DNA of 64,000 nt, taken from assembly GCA_029844215.1 (NCBI GenBank), contig CM056725.1, forward strand, positions 33,696,485 to 33,760,484. The letters are read 5' to 3'. The stretch comes from Przewalskia tangutica (lineage: Eukaryota; Streptophyta; Magnoliopsida; Solanales; Solanaceae). The notes under the pieces are model-generated. The model was not told the DNA's origin, made no database searches, and was given only the letters and a program-made list of their open reading frames with translations. Below, in pieces: positions 36,084 to 48,076 of the stretch; the first letter of the stretch is position 1, and each line of letters begins with the position of its first letter. The position numbers were made by a program, and so were the translations under genes.

Positions 36084-36281
36084 AAAGGTTTAGAAAGTTG
36101 TCAATTTTGATTAATGGGCATAAGTTACCTAGATTGTGAAAAATTGAAGTTACTTGGTTTCAAGCTTTGAGATGAGTTCCTAAAAGTGTAGTAACTTACT
36201 TTGAAAAATAGACACACCTCGATACTACGTGTTAGTATCTGGGGTTTTACATGTATGAGTCTTTTGAAAGAATGTACGCAC

Positions 36282-36890
36282 GTAGTACTTGGCTTGATTA
36301 ATTGAGAATTAGTCTACGCGTGCCTTGATAAGTACTTTGGCTTGATTAATCGAGAATTATTCCAAGTGTGCCTTGATAAGTACTTTGGCTTGATTAATCG
36401 AGAATTATTCTAAGCGTGCCTTGATAAGTACTTTGGCTTGATTAATTGAGAATTATTCTAAGTGTGCCTTGATAAGTACTTTGGCTTGTTTAATCGAGAA
36501 TTATTCTGTGTGCCTTGAAAAGTACTTTGGCTTGATTAATCGAGAATTATTCTAAGCTGCCTTGATAAGTACTTTGGCTTGATTAATTGAGAATTATTCT
36601 AAGTGCCTTGATAAGTACTTTGGCTTGATTAATTGAGAATTATTCTAAGTGTGCCTTGATAAGTACTTTGGCTTGATTAATTGAGAATTATTCTAATCGT
36701 GCCTTGATAAGTACTTTCGCTTGATTAGTCGAGAATTATTCTAAGTGTGCCTTGATAAGTACTTTGGCTTGATTAATCGAGAATTATTCTGTGTGCCTCG
36801 ATAAGTACTTTGGCTTGATTAATCGGGAATTACTCCACGCGTGCCTTGATAAGTACTTTGGCTTGTTTAATCGAGAATTGCCTACGTGTC
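36282..36890 (+). repeat. 48-bp tandem repeat, about 13 copies, D LTR 3
   Basis: Same unit as at 30980; two extra copies compared with LTR 2. Confidence 0.93.
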
Positions 36891-36979
36891 GGGTACTAGC
36901 CTGGTGTGCTAGCGGTATATCATTCATTTCGGTCATTCCCGTTTGTGGCATTTGCATATTCCGTGGATTTGCTACCCAC

Positions 36980-37150
36980 GACGCGAGGAATACCACGCGA
37001 GTCCGCAAGCGGCTTACGCGGTGAAATAGTCCCACGCGGCGTCCAAATTACGCGAGAATACCTCACGCGAGTCCGTAGGGCTTACGCGGTGAAATAGTCC
37101 CACGCGAGGAATACCTCACGCGTCCACGCGACCTACGCGTGAAATAGTCC
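36980..37150 (+). repeat. CpG-rich ACGCG subrepeats, D LTR 3
   Basis: GAGTCCGCAAGCGGCTTACG and CCCACGCGAGGAATACC words; parallel to 31565-31790. Confidence 0.7.
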
Positions 37151-37848
37151 CGTGAGTAGGATTGCTTAATGACATCGCGGGCGGTGGTCCCGCTGATCGT
37201 GAGCTTCCTAGTTTATATTGTAAGTATACTACTATTTACTCATGATCGCAAGCGTTCAGCCAGGCTTACCGATGTCAGATATATCATGGATCACGGCGAG
37301 GTAGGATTCCACGCATGATTGATATTACGGGCGCGAGACCCATGGTTATATTTGAGTAAGTGACTTTGGCGGCACGCGTCCGTGACTTGATATGACCGCT
37401 ATGTATCGGGTAATCGTAGGTCGCTATCATACATGTCTCCTGCTTTGTTAGATCGTTATGATTTCATTACAATATTTTATCGCTTCACATACTTGGTACA
37501 TTCTTCGCATCGACCTCCTTCGGGGTCATGCTCATGTTATACCCCGTAGTTGCGTGGTATGTATGCGAGGACGACGCATTTGCAGTACTACAGAAATTTT
37601 GAAAAGAAAGAAAGACGCTGAGTTTTCACTTTAAAAGTTTCCTAATTTGTGAAGAAAAAGGTTCGTTAATGAGAATTGATTCCCGTGATTTGGTATACGG
37701 GCTTAAATTATATTAGAATTTTGAGATTTTATTTTCTGAATGGTCACGCTGGGCCCACTGAGAAATTTACGCTTTATGGGCCCGCTTGTTTTTGAGATTT
37801 CGGTATTTTGGATATTTTCTAAGACGAAATATTCAGTATGATCGGGGC

Positions 37849-38215
37849 GACACGTGTCACCCCATGTGGCACCCTGGCCGAATTTACCTTTGGCACAACA
37901 CCCGACAGTCGCTTCGACTAAACGCTTTGCATAACTTCAGGGGGAAAATTCGACTATGTCGCTTTGTATTTTTATGGATTTTTCCGAGCGACTAACATCT
38001 GGGCCAACGGTAGGTGACACTTGTCACCCTCAAGTGACGGTTGCAGGTGGGACGCCTTCCTCCCTTGTTTGCAGGCCTTGTTTTGGCCTTGTTTGGCGCA
38101 TTGTTTGCGGCATGTTTTGTGAGTAGGTTAGGTGCACTTGGCTTAATCTCGCCCTACACTTGCCTTGCACTTGGCATGATTCGCCATTGGTTGGCCTTGG
38201 CTTGTGCTATAAATA
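37849..38215 (+). promoter_or_regulatory. E 5' LTR promoter: palindromic G-box and TATA box
   Basis: GACACGTGTC at 37849-37858; a decayed duplicate (GTGACACTTGTCACC) near 38012; TATAAATA at 38208-38215. Confidence 0.75.
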
Positions 38216-39196
38216 CCCCCTTAGTGATTAACTTATTCATCCACTCTCACTTTGTCTAAGCCTTGAAAACTCTCCTCCCCTCTCGAGTGTTCTCGCCCCA
38301 AGCCTTCCTCCCCTTTGAGTGGCCTCAGGTCGGAGCCTCCCCTTCCCTCGAAGTGCACACGGTACCCCAGCCTAGTTGTTTTCGTGATAATACCCCCTTT
38401 TGGGTATAGAAATACTCCTAGTATTGTTATAATGCCCAAAATACCTTAGCCTTTACCTAGTAGTATTTCAAAAGTTACCTCTATACGTAGAGCCCTTAAA
38501 TACTACCTTTGTCCTTTAGTCTCAAACCGAAACCCTAAGGAAATCTTCATACTTGGTCAAGATTTGAGCAGGTTGGTTAGAACTTCTAAGGGTTGTTTGG
38601 AGTGGCTCGAGCGCACTGAGCGAGCTAAACCTGCTCAGATCGACATTATAACTTGGATAATTTTGGGCTTGTCGAGGTAAATATTCTTGTCCCTTATTGT
38701 AATCGAGTTTACATGTTGTAGATTATATAGTTGAAGTATACTATATATAGAATCAACATACCATGCAATGTCTTTGACTTAAGCTCAATTTAAAGAAGAG
38801 AATCGAATCAGAATTACATAGATCAGACACAAGAGACTTGTGTAGCATTACCGTAGTAGAATTGTACACGCCCGCTAGACGTAAACCCCCTGGCTTGGTA
38901 GCCTACTCGATAGAGAGAGATTTACGCCGTGGTGTGGGGAGGTGCCGCCAATTTTCTCAGAGAAAGATGGAAACTTGTGTTTAAGATTTAATAGACGCCG
39001 CGCCTTATGCGCCGAAGTACTACGAGTAGCGATTCTACTAAGAGGGAAAAGGCTAGCCGTTACAAGATCGCGAGCGCTTTTGCTTGTCGATAATCGCCGC
39101 GAGGTATGCGAACCTCTTCCTATCTTTTCTAGCATGATTGTCGGAACTATGTAGTACGGCAGACGCATACGTGCTAAGTGATTTGTTGGTTTAAAA

Positions 39197-39246
39197 CATG
39201 TGGTGTTATAATAGCTTTACGGGAAGTTAGTTATAACGACCTTACG
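39197..39246 (+). other. GTTATAAC dyad element, E 5' LTR
   Basis: GTTATAATAGCTTTACGGG, AAGTTAG, TTATAACGACCTTACG: core kept, arms diverged. Confidence 0.7.
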
Positions 39247-39984
39247 TAGTGAAAATGGTTTATCGATGTTAGAAGTTAAGAGACTTGATCTTATAAGATA
39301 AGAGACTTAACTTATTTGTTAATGGATGTTGTGTGAAACCTCATTCGCGAGTAATGAGTACTTGGTTTTTAAAGCGGATAATGTTTTACCGATTTCGAAA
39401 TCGAACGTATCGACGCACCAATCGCAAATGCTAATAAAGGAAAATGTATCAATAATGACGTGTTGTATTAAAACCAAGAGAAACCTCCATCCGCATGTAA
39501 GCTAAGACGACAAAATGATATTACATTTTCTAGATCACGGTCATTGTAATAAGATCGTTATAAACAAGAATAAACTACTCACATATATGACATTTTTTAC
39601 TATTTTTTTTTAAAAGAGATTAAGACTACGAAGTTATGAAACCTTTCTAAAATAAGTGACTCGAGCATTTGAAATTAGGCAAATTTGAACGCTTGGAAAA
39701 TAATGTTGTTACTTGATTTTACAAAAGGGAAGTTATCTTGTTTACTTAAAAAGATAGTCACGATTTTTATACTACTGTATCGCGGCTTATGCGAAAGTAC
39801 TTCGAGTTGTGTGAAACTTGCCTATGCTTGTGATTATAGCCTTTTGTACAAGTTGTTGTATTTCGTGTTACCGCTGCCTCTCGACAGAGGGTCGGCTGAC
39901 CGTCGAGAACTTACTCGACATGCCTGCAGTTGACGGAGAAATTCCACCGCACGCCTCGCTGATCGTGTTACTTTGCTAATCGCC

Positions 39985-40225
39985 GACATACCGACACGAC
40001 GCGTAGCCGCACGCATGCTTCCATGTTGATATCGCTTATTGTTTCCTGGGCATATCGGACACGACGCGTAGCGCACGCATGTTTCCATTTGGAATGCCGT
40101 CTTATGGTTCCTTTGGACATATCGACACGACGCGTAGCGCACGTATGCTTCCATTTTGATTGCCGCTCGGGTTCCTTTTTCGACATACCGACACGACGCG
40201 TAGCGCACGTATGCTTCCATTTGAA
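39985..40225 (+). repeat. Tandem repeat, 4 copies of ~60-68 bp, E 5' LTR
   Basis: ACATACCGACACGACGCGTA and GCGCACGCATGCTTCCATTT words. The same array starts again near 63830 in the 3' LTR. Confidence 0.85.
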
Positions 40226-40840
40226 TTGTTAATACGCCTTCGCATCGTAGACTTGGCGCCGTGTATTTCTTGGTGTTATCATATCATAGATCGCCAAGAA
40301 TGAAGGCATTCCACGTATGAATGATGCGAGGCGCGAGACCGACTTGATATAACCGATATACGCAGCATCGTAGTTTGGTTATCATTCATGTCTCCCGCCA
40401 TATAGATCGCTATGATTTCATTTACGATTTTACGCCACATACTGGTACCGCCAGATCGACCTTCGGGGCCGCTCATGCCGCAGTAGAGGTACACGGCCGT
40501 GATCCTCGCCTAGATCTCGCCAACAGACAAGCCCGCTTTCTCCGAGGCTTATCTTTTGGCATGTGTTCCCCGAGTCAGAGGTTCTGTACATTCGTGGTAC
40601 GGCGGCCTCGTCCCGCCATAGTTGTTGTAAATCTTAGAGGTCAGAGCAATCGCCAAGTGTGGTTTGTAAAAGGATAACTGCTCGGTTTTACGTATATATA
40701 CCGGCAACCGCTGGGTTGGCCTGCTTATTTATTATGTCTCTCATTTCATGTGTAAAGTTTTTATTTCCGCTGGTTTTCTCGATGTTGTATCACTAGGTGC
40801 CCGGTAGGCACCACCACGCCCGATTCGGTCGTGACAAAAG

Positions 40841-40853
40841 TGGTATCGTGAGC
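40841..40853 (+). other. Primer-binding site, element E
   Basis: TGGTATCGTGAGC, four bases after the LTR end (GACA). CAG of the canonical site is replaced by CGTG. Confidence 0.75.
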
Positions 40854-41032
40854 GCTAATCCTGAAAGTGTCTACGCATCGTGTCTAGTAGTCTTGATTAT
40901 CGCGTGTCAGGCACCACATCTATAATCGTGAGGCTATAGGACATTTAGGATTGGTTTCATTCTTCTCATTCTCGAGGTCGTGCCTTAGAGTCAGGTTGTG
41001 TCGACCCTCCGACGATCTCGCTTTTACCGCTT

Positions 41033-42197
41033 ATGCTCTCCGCGCAGGCAACCGTGAGCCCGTAGGGCAAGGCACCGAGGAGTCGCTAGTGAGATACAGA
41101 GGAGTACGAGGCGCAGCCCTGGCCTGCACTGAGATTGTGCTTCAGACGGCGAAGTTTTGCGACGCCGCCAAATTTCAAAGAGAGTTTAGAGTCGCAGCAG
41201 TGGTCGCCGAGACCACAAGACTGAGCCTCCGCCTCACACCGAGCAGATGAGACGGGTACATGCGAGATGGTCGGGCTTGGCCGCCGTGGTCGTGGGCTGT
41301 ATAGGCGGATGCCGACGCAGCAGCCTGGGCCCAGTGAGCACCAGCGGCTCACCCCGAGCGTATAGTTCGAGGCTACGACTTTCGAAGTCAGAGCCCGCCG
41401 TAGTTTTACGGGTCGAGGCCCGAGGATGATCCGCAGAGTTCATCCCAGCTACAGCTGGTCAGCGAGAGTGATCAAGGCTTCGAGACCGAAGCCGGTGGTC
41501 TTAGGTTCGTGATCGGCCGCGTGATACCGCAATGATCGTTTGATTCGCGAGTTGTCCCTGGAGAGCATGCGCTTCAACAGATGGGACGAGTTCTCGCAGG
41601 CATTCCTCACTCACCTCTGCCTCCGCAGACGGCGAGGGCACGCCGACAGATTTATGATGCCGAGGCGCAATCCGCGCATAGCTCGAGTACAACGTGGAGT
41701 TTGACTCGCTGCCTCAGATGTCCCCGCTTTAGTGGCAACCACGGAGGATAGAGTGCACCGCCACGCCACCGGCTAGACGATTACTGACAGAGGCTTGTTC
41801 GCGTAGCTCTTCACCGCACGACATTGCCCGCACGCAGCTCATGCGACCGGACGCGAGGCACGAGAGATCGACGAAACGACCAGTGGTCGAAAAGAGGCCG
41901 TAACAGCAGGTCCTTTGCGACTTTCGGCGCGCACCGCCTCCAGCAGACTAGTTATGCGCCCGCCAGCGCATAGTGGTCCTCCACAATCTTCAAGGCATCC
42001 AGAGTATTCAGGAGCGTGTCGTGGCTCCGCGGTTCAGATTTTCGAGAGCAGGGTGTTAGCCAACAAGCCACCCCTACCTCGCTGGATCGTGGTAGACTCC
42101 ACGGTGGGGAGTGTCGTGCTAGTCCGGGAGTTTGTTTTACATGCGGCCAGCAGGGCCATTTTGGGAGAAACTGTCCGACCAGGGGTAGCACTGGTAG
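41033..42197 (+). pseudogene. gag remnant, element E, with intact zinc knuckle
   Basis: Gag packages element RNA into virus-like particles. The start ATG (41033) lies about 180 bases after the primer site. A DDPQEFI-like block (about 41425-41444, one base missing) matches the conserved gag motif also readable in B at 45078. A full nucleocapsid zinc knuckle (C-X2-C-X4-H-X4-C; CFTCGQQGHFGRNC) is at 42133-42174. Frames between these motifs are broken and no ORF exceeds 100 codons. Element B inserted at 42198, so anything after the knuckle is displaced by 18.3 kb. Confidence 0.75.
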
Positions 42198-42414
42198 TGT
42201 AATACCCCGTATTTCCAGAGTATGTACGTAAGGGAATACGTACAAAAAGTTTGGCCTTAGTTAGCCTTGGACGTTTTCTTTTGTACACAACTCACTAAAA
42301 GAATCGTTTTCCGACGAAACGCTTCCACAGCTTTCGTAGAGTAAATTCCGGCTATGCCATTTCTTATTTTTGCGGATTTTTCCGAGAGACGAAACATTTT
42401 GGTCAACGGAGGGT

Positions 42415-42652
42415 GATACGTGTCACCCTCACATTGGAAGTAAGGGGTGGCTTTGGACGATCAAGGCCCAAGAGGGTGTTGGCCTGGCCGATTGGTTCCT
42501 TGCTTAGGCCTTGTTTTGTGCCATGTTTTGGGAGTGTTTTGTGGAGTGTTTTGTGAGTAGGTTAGGTGCACTTGGCTCGATCTTCGCCTTACACTTGCCT
42601 TGCACTTGTCTTCATCTTGGCCATTGGTTGGCCAAGGCTTGAGCTATAAATA
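42415..42652 (+). promoter_or_regulatory. B 5' LTR promoter: G-box relic and TATA box
   Basis: GATACGTGTC at 42415-42424 keeps ACGTG; TATAAATA at 42645-42652. Confidence 0.7.
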
Positions 42653-43448
42653 CCTCTGAGATGAAGAGTTCTTCATCCACAAAAGCCTTCCAAGTCTAAA
42701 AATCCTTCCTCTCCCTTTCAGTAGCACCGCCCAACACCCCCTCCTCGGAAGCTCGCCGAGGCTACCCCACCCCTAGCCTAGCCTAAACCTACCCTCCCTT
42801 GGTAGAAAAGTTGCCTTCTTGTTTTGTTATAATGCCCAAAATACCCTAGCCCAAATACCTTAGTACTTAGTGAAGTCAAAGAACTTCTAAGGTTTCCTCG
42901 AGCATACAACTTAGAGCAAAACCTCGCTCAGCGCCGACTTTTCTAGGATATTATCGGGCTTACCGAGGTAACTAATCCTAACCTCTTTGAATTAGAGAAT
43001 ACTTACTGTCGTAGAATAAGAATAAGTATAAATACTTAGAAGAATAATCAAATCAGATTTTACATAGACTGCTTTCACAAGAGACTTATATAGCTCACTG
43101 TGCAGGGAAGTGCGCCCGACTTACCGTAATTATGAACCTCTGCTTAGAATGACCTTCGAGTAGTCTTTGATAGATATCTGACTATTATAGGTCGACTTCA
43201 CACATATTCAACTCTGGCGTGGTTTTCACGGTATATGTGATTCTTCCTAAAGCATGATATTTTACAATATATAGTACCAGACGCATACGTGTTAATCGAA
43301 TAATACTTATGGTAATGCCTCACGCTTAAGCTCGATAATACTTACTGAATGCCTCACGCTTAAGCTCGAATAACAAAGAACCAAAACATTTCAAAAGAAT
43401 ATCGATCATTTTTAACAGTAAGATAAATATTTGGTTTTTAAACAAAAG

Positions 43449-43495
43449 CTAAGAGTTATACTAGCTTTATGGGAAGTTAGGTATAACAACTTAAG
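43449..43495 (+). other. Dyad element, CTTAAG type, B 5' LTR
   Basis: CTAAGAGTTATAC, CTTTATGGGAAGTTAG, GTATAACAACTTAAG. Confidence 0.75.
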
Positions 43496-43679
43496 AAGAT
43501 AAAAAGGAACTGCTTACTTGTTTGTTTATAAAAGCCTTGTATTGATTTCTCTGTTGTAGTAAGATTTGTGTGATAAGTAGACATATTATGATGCTACCGT
43601 TAGTGTCTTGAATTGCGCGGCTTACGCTGTTAACCTGTAAGTCCGCTGTAATCGTTATTGTATCACCTACCCTCGATCG

Positions 43680-43935
43680 TTATATACCGGTGGCTTGCCC
43701 CTCGACGCGGGTCTATACGGCCATGCGGTTCGCGAGACTACGCGAGCAGCGTATGCTCCGTGATTGATCATTCCGGTGTTTAGCCCGACGCGGATTCCCT
43801 ACGCGGTCCGCTGAGACTACGCGGCCTCGAGGCTATGCGCGCCGCGGAGCCCAGGCGGATGCCGGGGTTGGCTGCCCCGACGCGGGAATACCTACGCGGT
43901 TCGCGCGACCCACGCGGCCGCGGAAGTCCGTGACT
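43680..43935 (+). repeat. ACGCGG-rich segment, B 5' LTR
   Basis: CpG-dense short repeats (TACGCGGTCCGCTGAG, GGTTCGCGCGACCCACG); counterpart at about 59690-59945. Resembles the D segment at 31565. Confidence 0.7.
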
Positions 43936-44531
43936 AGGCACGCACGATACTACGGGCGATCGCCTTGCTTCGATCATTCGCGCCTAGAATAGACCTCGTT
44001 ACGCTTTTTCTATTATCGCTGTTTTTGGATGCGGCACTATGTGCAATTGAACCGATTGTATTTGTGAAAAGGTTTTAAATACTTTGATTTTATTCCGCTT
44101 CTTATAGTTTCACATACTTGGTACCGCTGTAATCGACTCCTTCGTGGCCGCTCATGCCGCAGTAAGGGCAAAGCAGTGCTAGATCCACATTCCTGGATCT
44201 CTACGCGCGCCGTGAGCTCCATCCTTTCCGAGGCTCTACTTTGTACATGATCTCCCGTCAGAGATAGTTTTGTACATGGTGGTATGGCGGGCCCCGTCCC
44301 GCCATAGTTGTATATTTCAGAGGTCTCTGTAGTCCCGCTGTACAAGATCGGATGTAATCGCTAAACCATGTTTTTATATATATGCCGTAAAGGCGATGTT
44401 CTCTCACTTAAACTATGTTCTATTTTATAAACCGCTTCATGTCTTGCTTTATATTTCCGCCGACACTGATGTATGACTACTGGGTGCCCCTGCAAGACAC
44501 CAACCACGCCCCGAACTGGTCGTGACAAAAG

Positions 44532-44544
44532 TGGTATCGAGTAG
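44532..44544 (+). other. Primer-binding site, element B
   Basis: TGGTATCGAGTAG, four bases after the LTR; CAG of the canonical Met-tRNA site again reads CG. Confidence 0.75.
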
Positions 44545-44726
44545 TTAATCCTCTGAAAGTGTCTACAGCATCGCATCTAGTAGTTCGATTATCTGCAAGG
44601 TTGTGCACCACACCAATAATCGTGAGGCTATAGGATATTTAGGATTGGTTTCCATTCTTCTCATTCCGAGATCGCGCTTTAGAGTCAGTTATAGGTCGAC
44701 CTCTAACGATTCCTTTCCCGAATGCT

Positions 44727-45850
44727 ATGCCTCCACGTAAGGCAACCCGCCCGTGGCGGCAAGGCACGAGGAGCCGCCAGCGTGACACCCAGAGTTACGA
44801 GGGCTCGTGCCCGCCTATACCGTAGACGGCGAGTTCTATGACGCCAAATTTCAAAGAGACCACAAGACTTCACCTCCCCGTCCCACACCGGGCGAGGAGT
44901 TAGGTACAAGGAGATGGCCTACCTTTGGCAAAGTCAGGCCCGACACGGCGAGAGGCCGGACGCGTAGCCTGGGCTCCGGCCCACCCCGGGCCGCACCAGA
45001 AGGCACCCGAGGCGTATAGTTTGAGACTACTGGATTTCCTTAGTTGTAGCCTCCGTAGTTTTACGGTCGAGGCCTAAGATGATCCACAGGAGTTCATCCG
45101 CCACCGCAGAGGATTACGCGGTGATCGTGGCTTCGTAGACCGAGTCCAGGATATTCGTTCGCGACGGCCGCGTGATACCACGCCGATCGTTTGATTCACG
45201 GAGCTTTCCCGAGAGAGTACGCACTCCGCGGTATGGGATGAGTTTTCGAGGCTTTTCTCACACACTTCTTGCCTCCGCAGATGGTGAGGGCACGAGCCGA
45301 TAGATTCTTGTTGCCGAGACAGGAGGACGCATACCGAGGGAGTACAATGTCGAAGTTTGATTCTTCGCTCGACATGTCCCCAAGACCGGTAGCAGATGAG
45401 GACAGTGGTGCATCGCTATGTCACCGGGCTAGATGATTACATGGCCGAAGTCTTGGCGGGTGTGTCCTTCACCGTACGGACATAACCCGTACGCAGCTCA
45501 TGCACCGATGCGAGGAGCGTAGAGACCGCCGGCAGAGCGATATCGCTAGCAGGTAAGGCCAAGACGGCCGTTCTTTGGTGGTCCTCGGTGGGCGGCATCG
45601 CCAGGTCCGTGATTTGCACCACACCAGCCGCAGAGCGCCCTACCTCATTTTCAAGACAGCAGAGCGGGGCGTGTCGTGGCCTCGTGACTTCGGATTTGTG
45701 GTAGCAGGGTGCTAACTGCTCGAGGTCCGCTTTCAGCCCGCTGGCGTATACCATTCTCGAGTCAGATTCGAGCCCGCTATACTTGTGGCCAGCAGGTCAT
45801 TTCGCGAGTTTGTCCGACCGAGCGGCGCCGGTAGTAGGCCCGCCATGCTG
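44727..45850 (+). pseudogene. gag remnant, element B
   Basis: ATG at 44727 opens Met-Pro-Pro-Arg-Lys, the usual start for this lineage. The DDPQEFI motif is in frame at 45078-45098. A zinc-knuckle relic (YTCGQQ, then VCPT after a frame shift) lies at about 45785-45825; its first Cys is not readable. The protein would bind RNA and assemble particles. Stops and indels break every frame; the longest relevant ORF is under 110 codons and several longer antisense ORFs are shadows. Confidence 0.7.
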
Positions 45851-46123
45851 TGGTCCGCCGCTTCTTCATCCTCGACAGCCATCGCCCCGAGGCAAGGTAC
45901 ACATGGATCAGCGGTCGCGCAGAGGTCGGGCGCCGTCCCAGCTTCTAGCGTCCTCGTAACCGCATATATGCTTTGTCCACCGACAGATCGTGAGGCCTCA
46001 CCGATGTCGCCACAGTACCTTATCGCTTCGGGTTTGATGTGTATGCTTTGATAGATCCGGTTCTACTGGCCCTATATATCTCCCTCGTGCTAGTAGATGT
46101 GATGTAGCCCGAGTCCATAGACT
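45851..46123 (+). pseudogene. pol protease, N-terminal part (element B)
   Basis: GCTTTGATAGATCCGG at about 46045-46060 encodes Ala-Leu-Ile-Asp-Pro, the start of the aspartic protease active site; the Gly-Ser-Thr that should follow is shifted by one missing base (TTCTACT). The catalytic Asp codon is 46054-46056. The protease would cut the gag-pol polyprotein. The sequence is interrupted at 46124 by element C; the rest resumes at 54954. Confidence 0.75.
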
Positions 46124-48026
46124 CGTAACGCCCTAACCTCGGTTCATATCGTGCCTTACCCCTGCACCCTAGTGATACAACATCGTAGAAAACCAAATGG
46201 AAAATAAAACACTTAATCATGAAACAAGAGATATAATAAATAGACAAAGCCAACCAAAACAGCTTGCTTCAAGATATACATAAAACCCAACGCTTTAATC
46301 CTTTTACAACCCCGCCCACAACAAATCTATGCACTTCTAAGATTTGTAACGACTCATGACGACAGTGGCCCCGCCATACCTCGAATGTACAAGAACCTAC
46401 AACTCAGTGGAACACATACCAAAAGATAAGCCTCCGAGAAACGAGCTTCCCAAAACGCTAACCGAGATCCCGAGAGCTGAGGATCCACGATCGATGTACT
46501 TACCGCTGCAGATGAACGCACCAGCGAGGTCAAGCATAACAGTACCAAGTATGTGAAATCACAACATCAGAATGAAATCATAATAGCTTAACAAGGAGAC
46601 ACGTATGATAACCAAAATACAAGACGCAACATAAAAATGCCAAGTCGTGGACTCACGCCTCAAAGTCACCACTAAATATAACTACGGGTCTCACGCCATA
46701 ACATCCATCATGTTCGCATCATGGCCGCATGCCCCCGGGACATCGCTTCTGTAGACATGTCCACGATGCAACAATAATAATAGCGTCGCATGGCCACATG
46801 CCCCGGACATCAGATCGTGTAGACACGCCATGTAACCTCAATAAGCATAATATACTGGTCAACCCCTCGCCGCACGGCCACATGCCCCTGAATATCGTGA
46901 CGGCAGACACGTCCATGTTGCAACAATAATAACAAGGCCGCATGGCCACATGCCCCCGGAATACTGCATCGGTGTAGACATGTCCATGTTACCTCAATAA
47001 CAAGACAGTAATCAAAATGGAAACATACCCGTGGAATTCTCCATCACTGCCAGCACGTCCAAGTAAGTTCTCATCAGTCAACCTAGCCATCGAGAGACAC
47101 AGAATACGTAAATACCACACTGACACAACAAAGGCTATCATCACAAGCATAGGCAAGTTTCACAACAACAAGCATAGGCAAGTTTCACAACAACAAGCAT
47201 AGGCAAGCTTCACACAACTCAAAGTACTTTCATATTATGCCAAAGTCCGGGTTTTTAACCCCAAAGTACTACATACGTTAAGTTCTTTTTAAAAGAGATC
47301 CATTACTTTTATAAAAGTCACCCGATAATTCGTAGTATAAGAAACGCAACCCACATCCCTTTTCAAAATCAAGTAACAACATTCTTTTCCTAAGTTCCAG
47401 CTTTTGCCTAGTTTCAATTACTCAAGCTTCTCATTTTCAAATGGTTTCATAGTTCATAAACTTAATCACTGATTCCTCTTTAGAACAATCGAGTAATATA
47501 AGTCCTTCACGAGTAGGTTATTCTTGTTTACAACATTCTTATTTCAGCACTCATGATCTAGAAAATGTAATATCATTTTGTCTCATCTTAGTTTCTACGC
47601 AGATGGAGGTTTCTACCGGTTTTAATACAATTCATCATTATTCAATACATTTTCCTTTATTAACGCCGCAGTTGGTCCTGTCGATACACATTCTGATTTC
47701 CAAATCAAGAAACATTATCCCTTTAAATAAAATCAAGTACTCATTACTCACGAACGAGGTTTCACACAAACATTCACATTAAAACAAATAAGTTAAGTCT
47801 CTTATCTTACAAGACAAGTCTCTAACTTCTAACATCAAGAAACTATTCTTAAGCCGTTATACCTAACTTCCCATGCTAGTATAACTCTTAAGTTTTCAAA
47901 GCACACATTACACTTCTTTCAAAACGATTCATAAATCTTTTGAAATACTTCAAGTTTTATTATAACGCCTGCCGCTTATAAATCAAATCAATTATCTTTT
48001 AAAACCACAACCCATTTTCTTACCTA

Positions 48027-48076
48027 CATAAAGTCGTTATAACTAACTTCCCATAAAGCCGTTATAACACTTTATG
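48027..48076 (-). other. GTTATAAC dyad element, C left LTR
   Basis: CATAAAG/CTTTATG arms intact; a CTTAAG-type relic lies at about 47848-47891. Confidence 0.78.

Larger units (their letters stand above)
25750..37534 (+). mobile_element. Family D tandem array: truncated LTR-internal-LTR-internal-LTR
   Basis: LTR starts TGTTACACC occur at 25750, 28723 and 34004. Internals are 27108-28722 and 32500-34003. The first LTR is cut about 1.36 kb from its start and fused to leader sequence, losing the end of the LTR and the primer site. The third is interrupted by element E at 37535. It is the second independent array of this kind in the window. Internals carry gag relics only, so D is non-autonomous. 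Confidence 0.83.
34004..37534 (+). repeat. Family D LTR 3, interrupted by E
   Basis: Nearly identical to LTR 2 for 3.5 kb, up to CTTCGGGGTCATGCTCA, where E begins. The remaining roughly 350-400 bp are expected beyond 64000. Confidence 0.85.
37535..40836 (+). repeat. Element E 5' LTR
   Basis: TGTTATACCCCGTAG to GGTCGTGACA, 3302 bp, followed by a primer site. Its partner begins at 61395. The two share long identical stretches broken by short messy differences. Confidence 0.87.
42198..44527 (+). repeat. Element B 5' LTR
   Basis: TGTAATACCCCGTATTTC to GGTCGTGACA, 2330 bp; partner at 58211-60515. Contains promoter, CTTAAG-type dyad (43449-43495), a doubled ATGCCTCACGCTTAAGCTCG unit (43306-43375) and an ACGCGG-rich segment (43680-43935). 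Confidence 0.9.

Noticed and set aside
39834..40220. 128-codon minus-strand ORF with repeated ACATRRV-like peptide
   Set aside because: Translation of the ~65-bp LTR tandem repeat; the repeated peptide reflects DNA repetition.
40841..40853. A tRNA gene at the Met-tRNA-like match
   Set aside because: Only the 3'-end complement is present next to the LTR, which is a primer-binding site.
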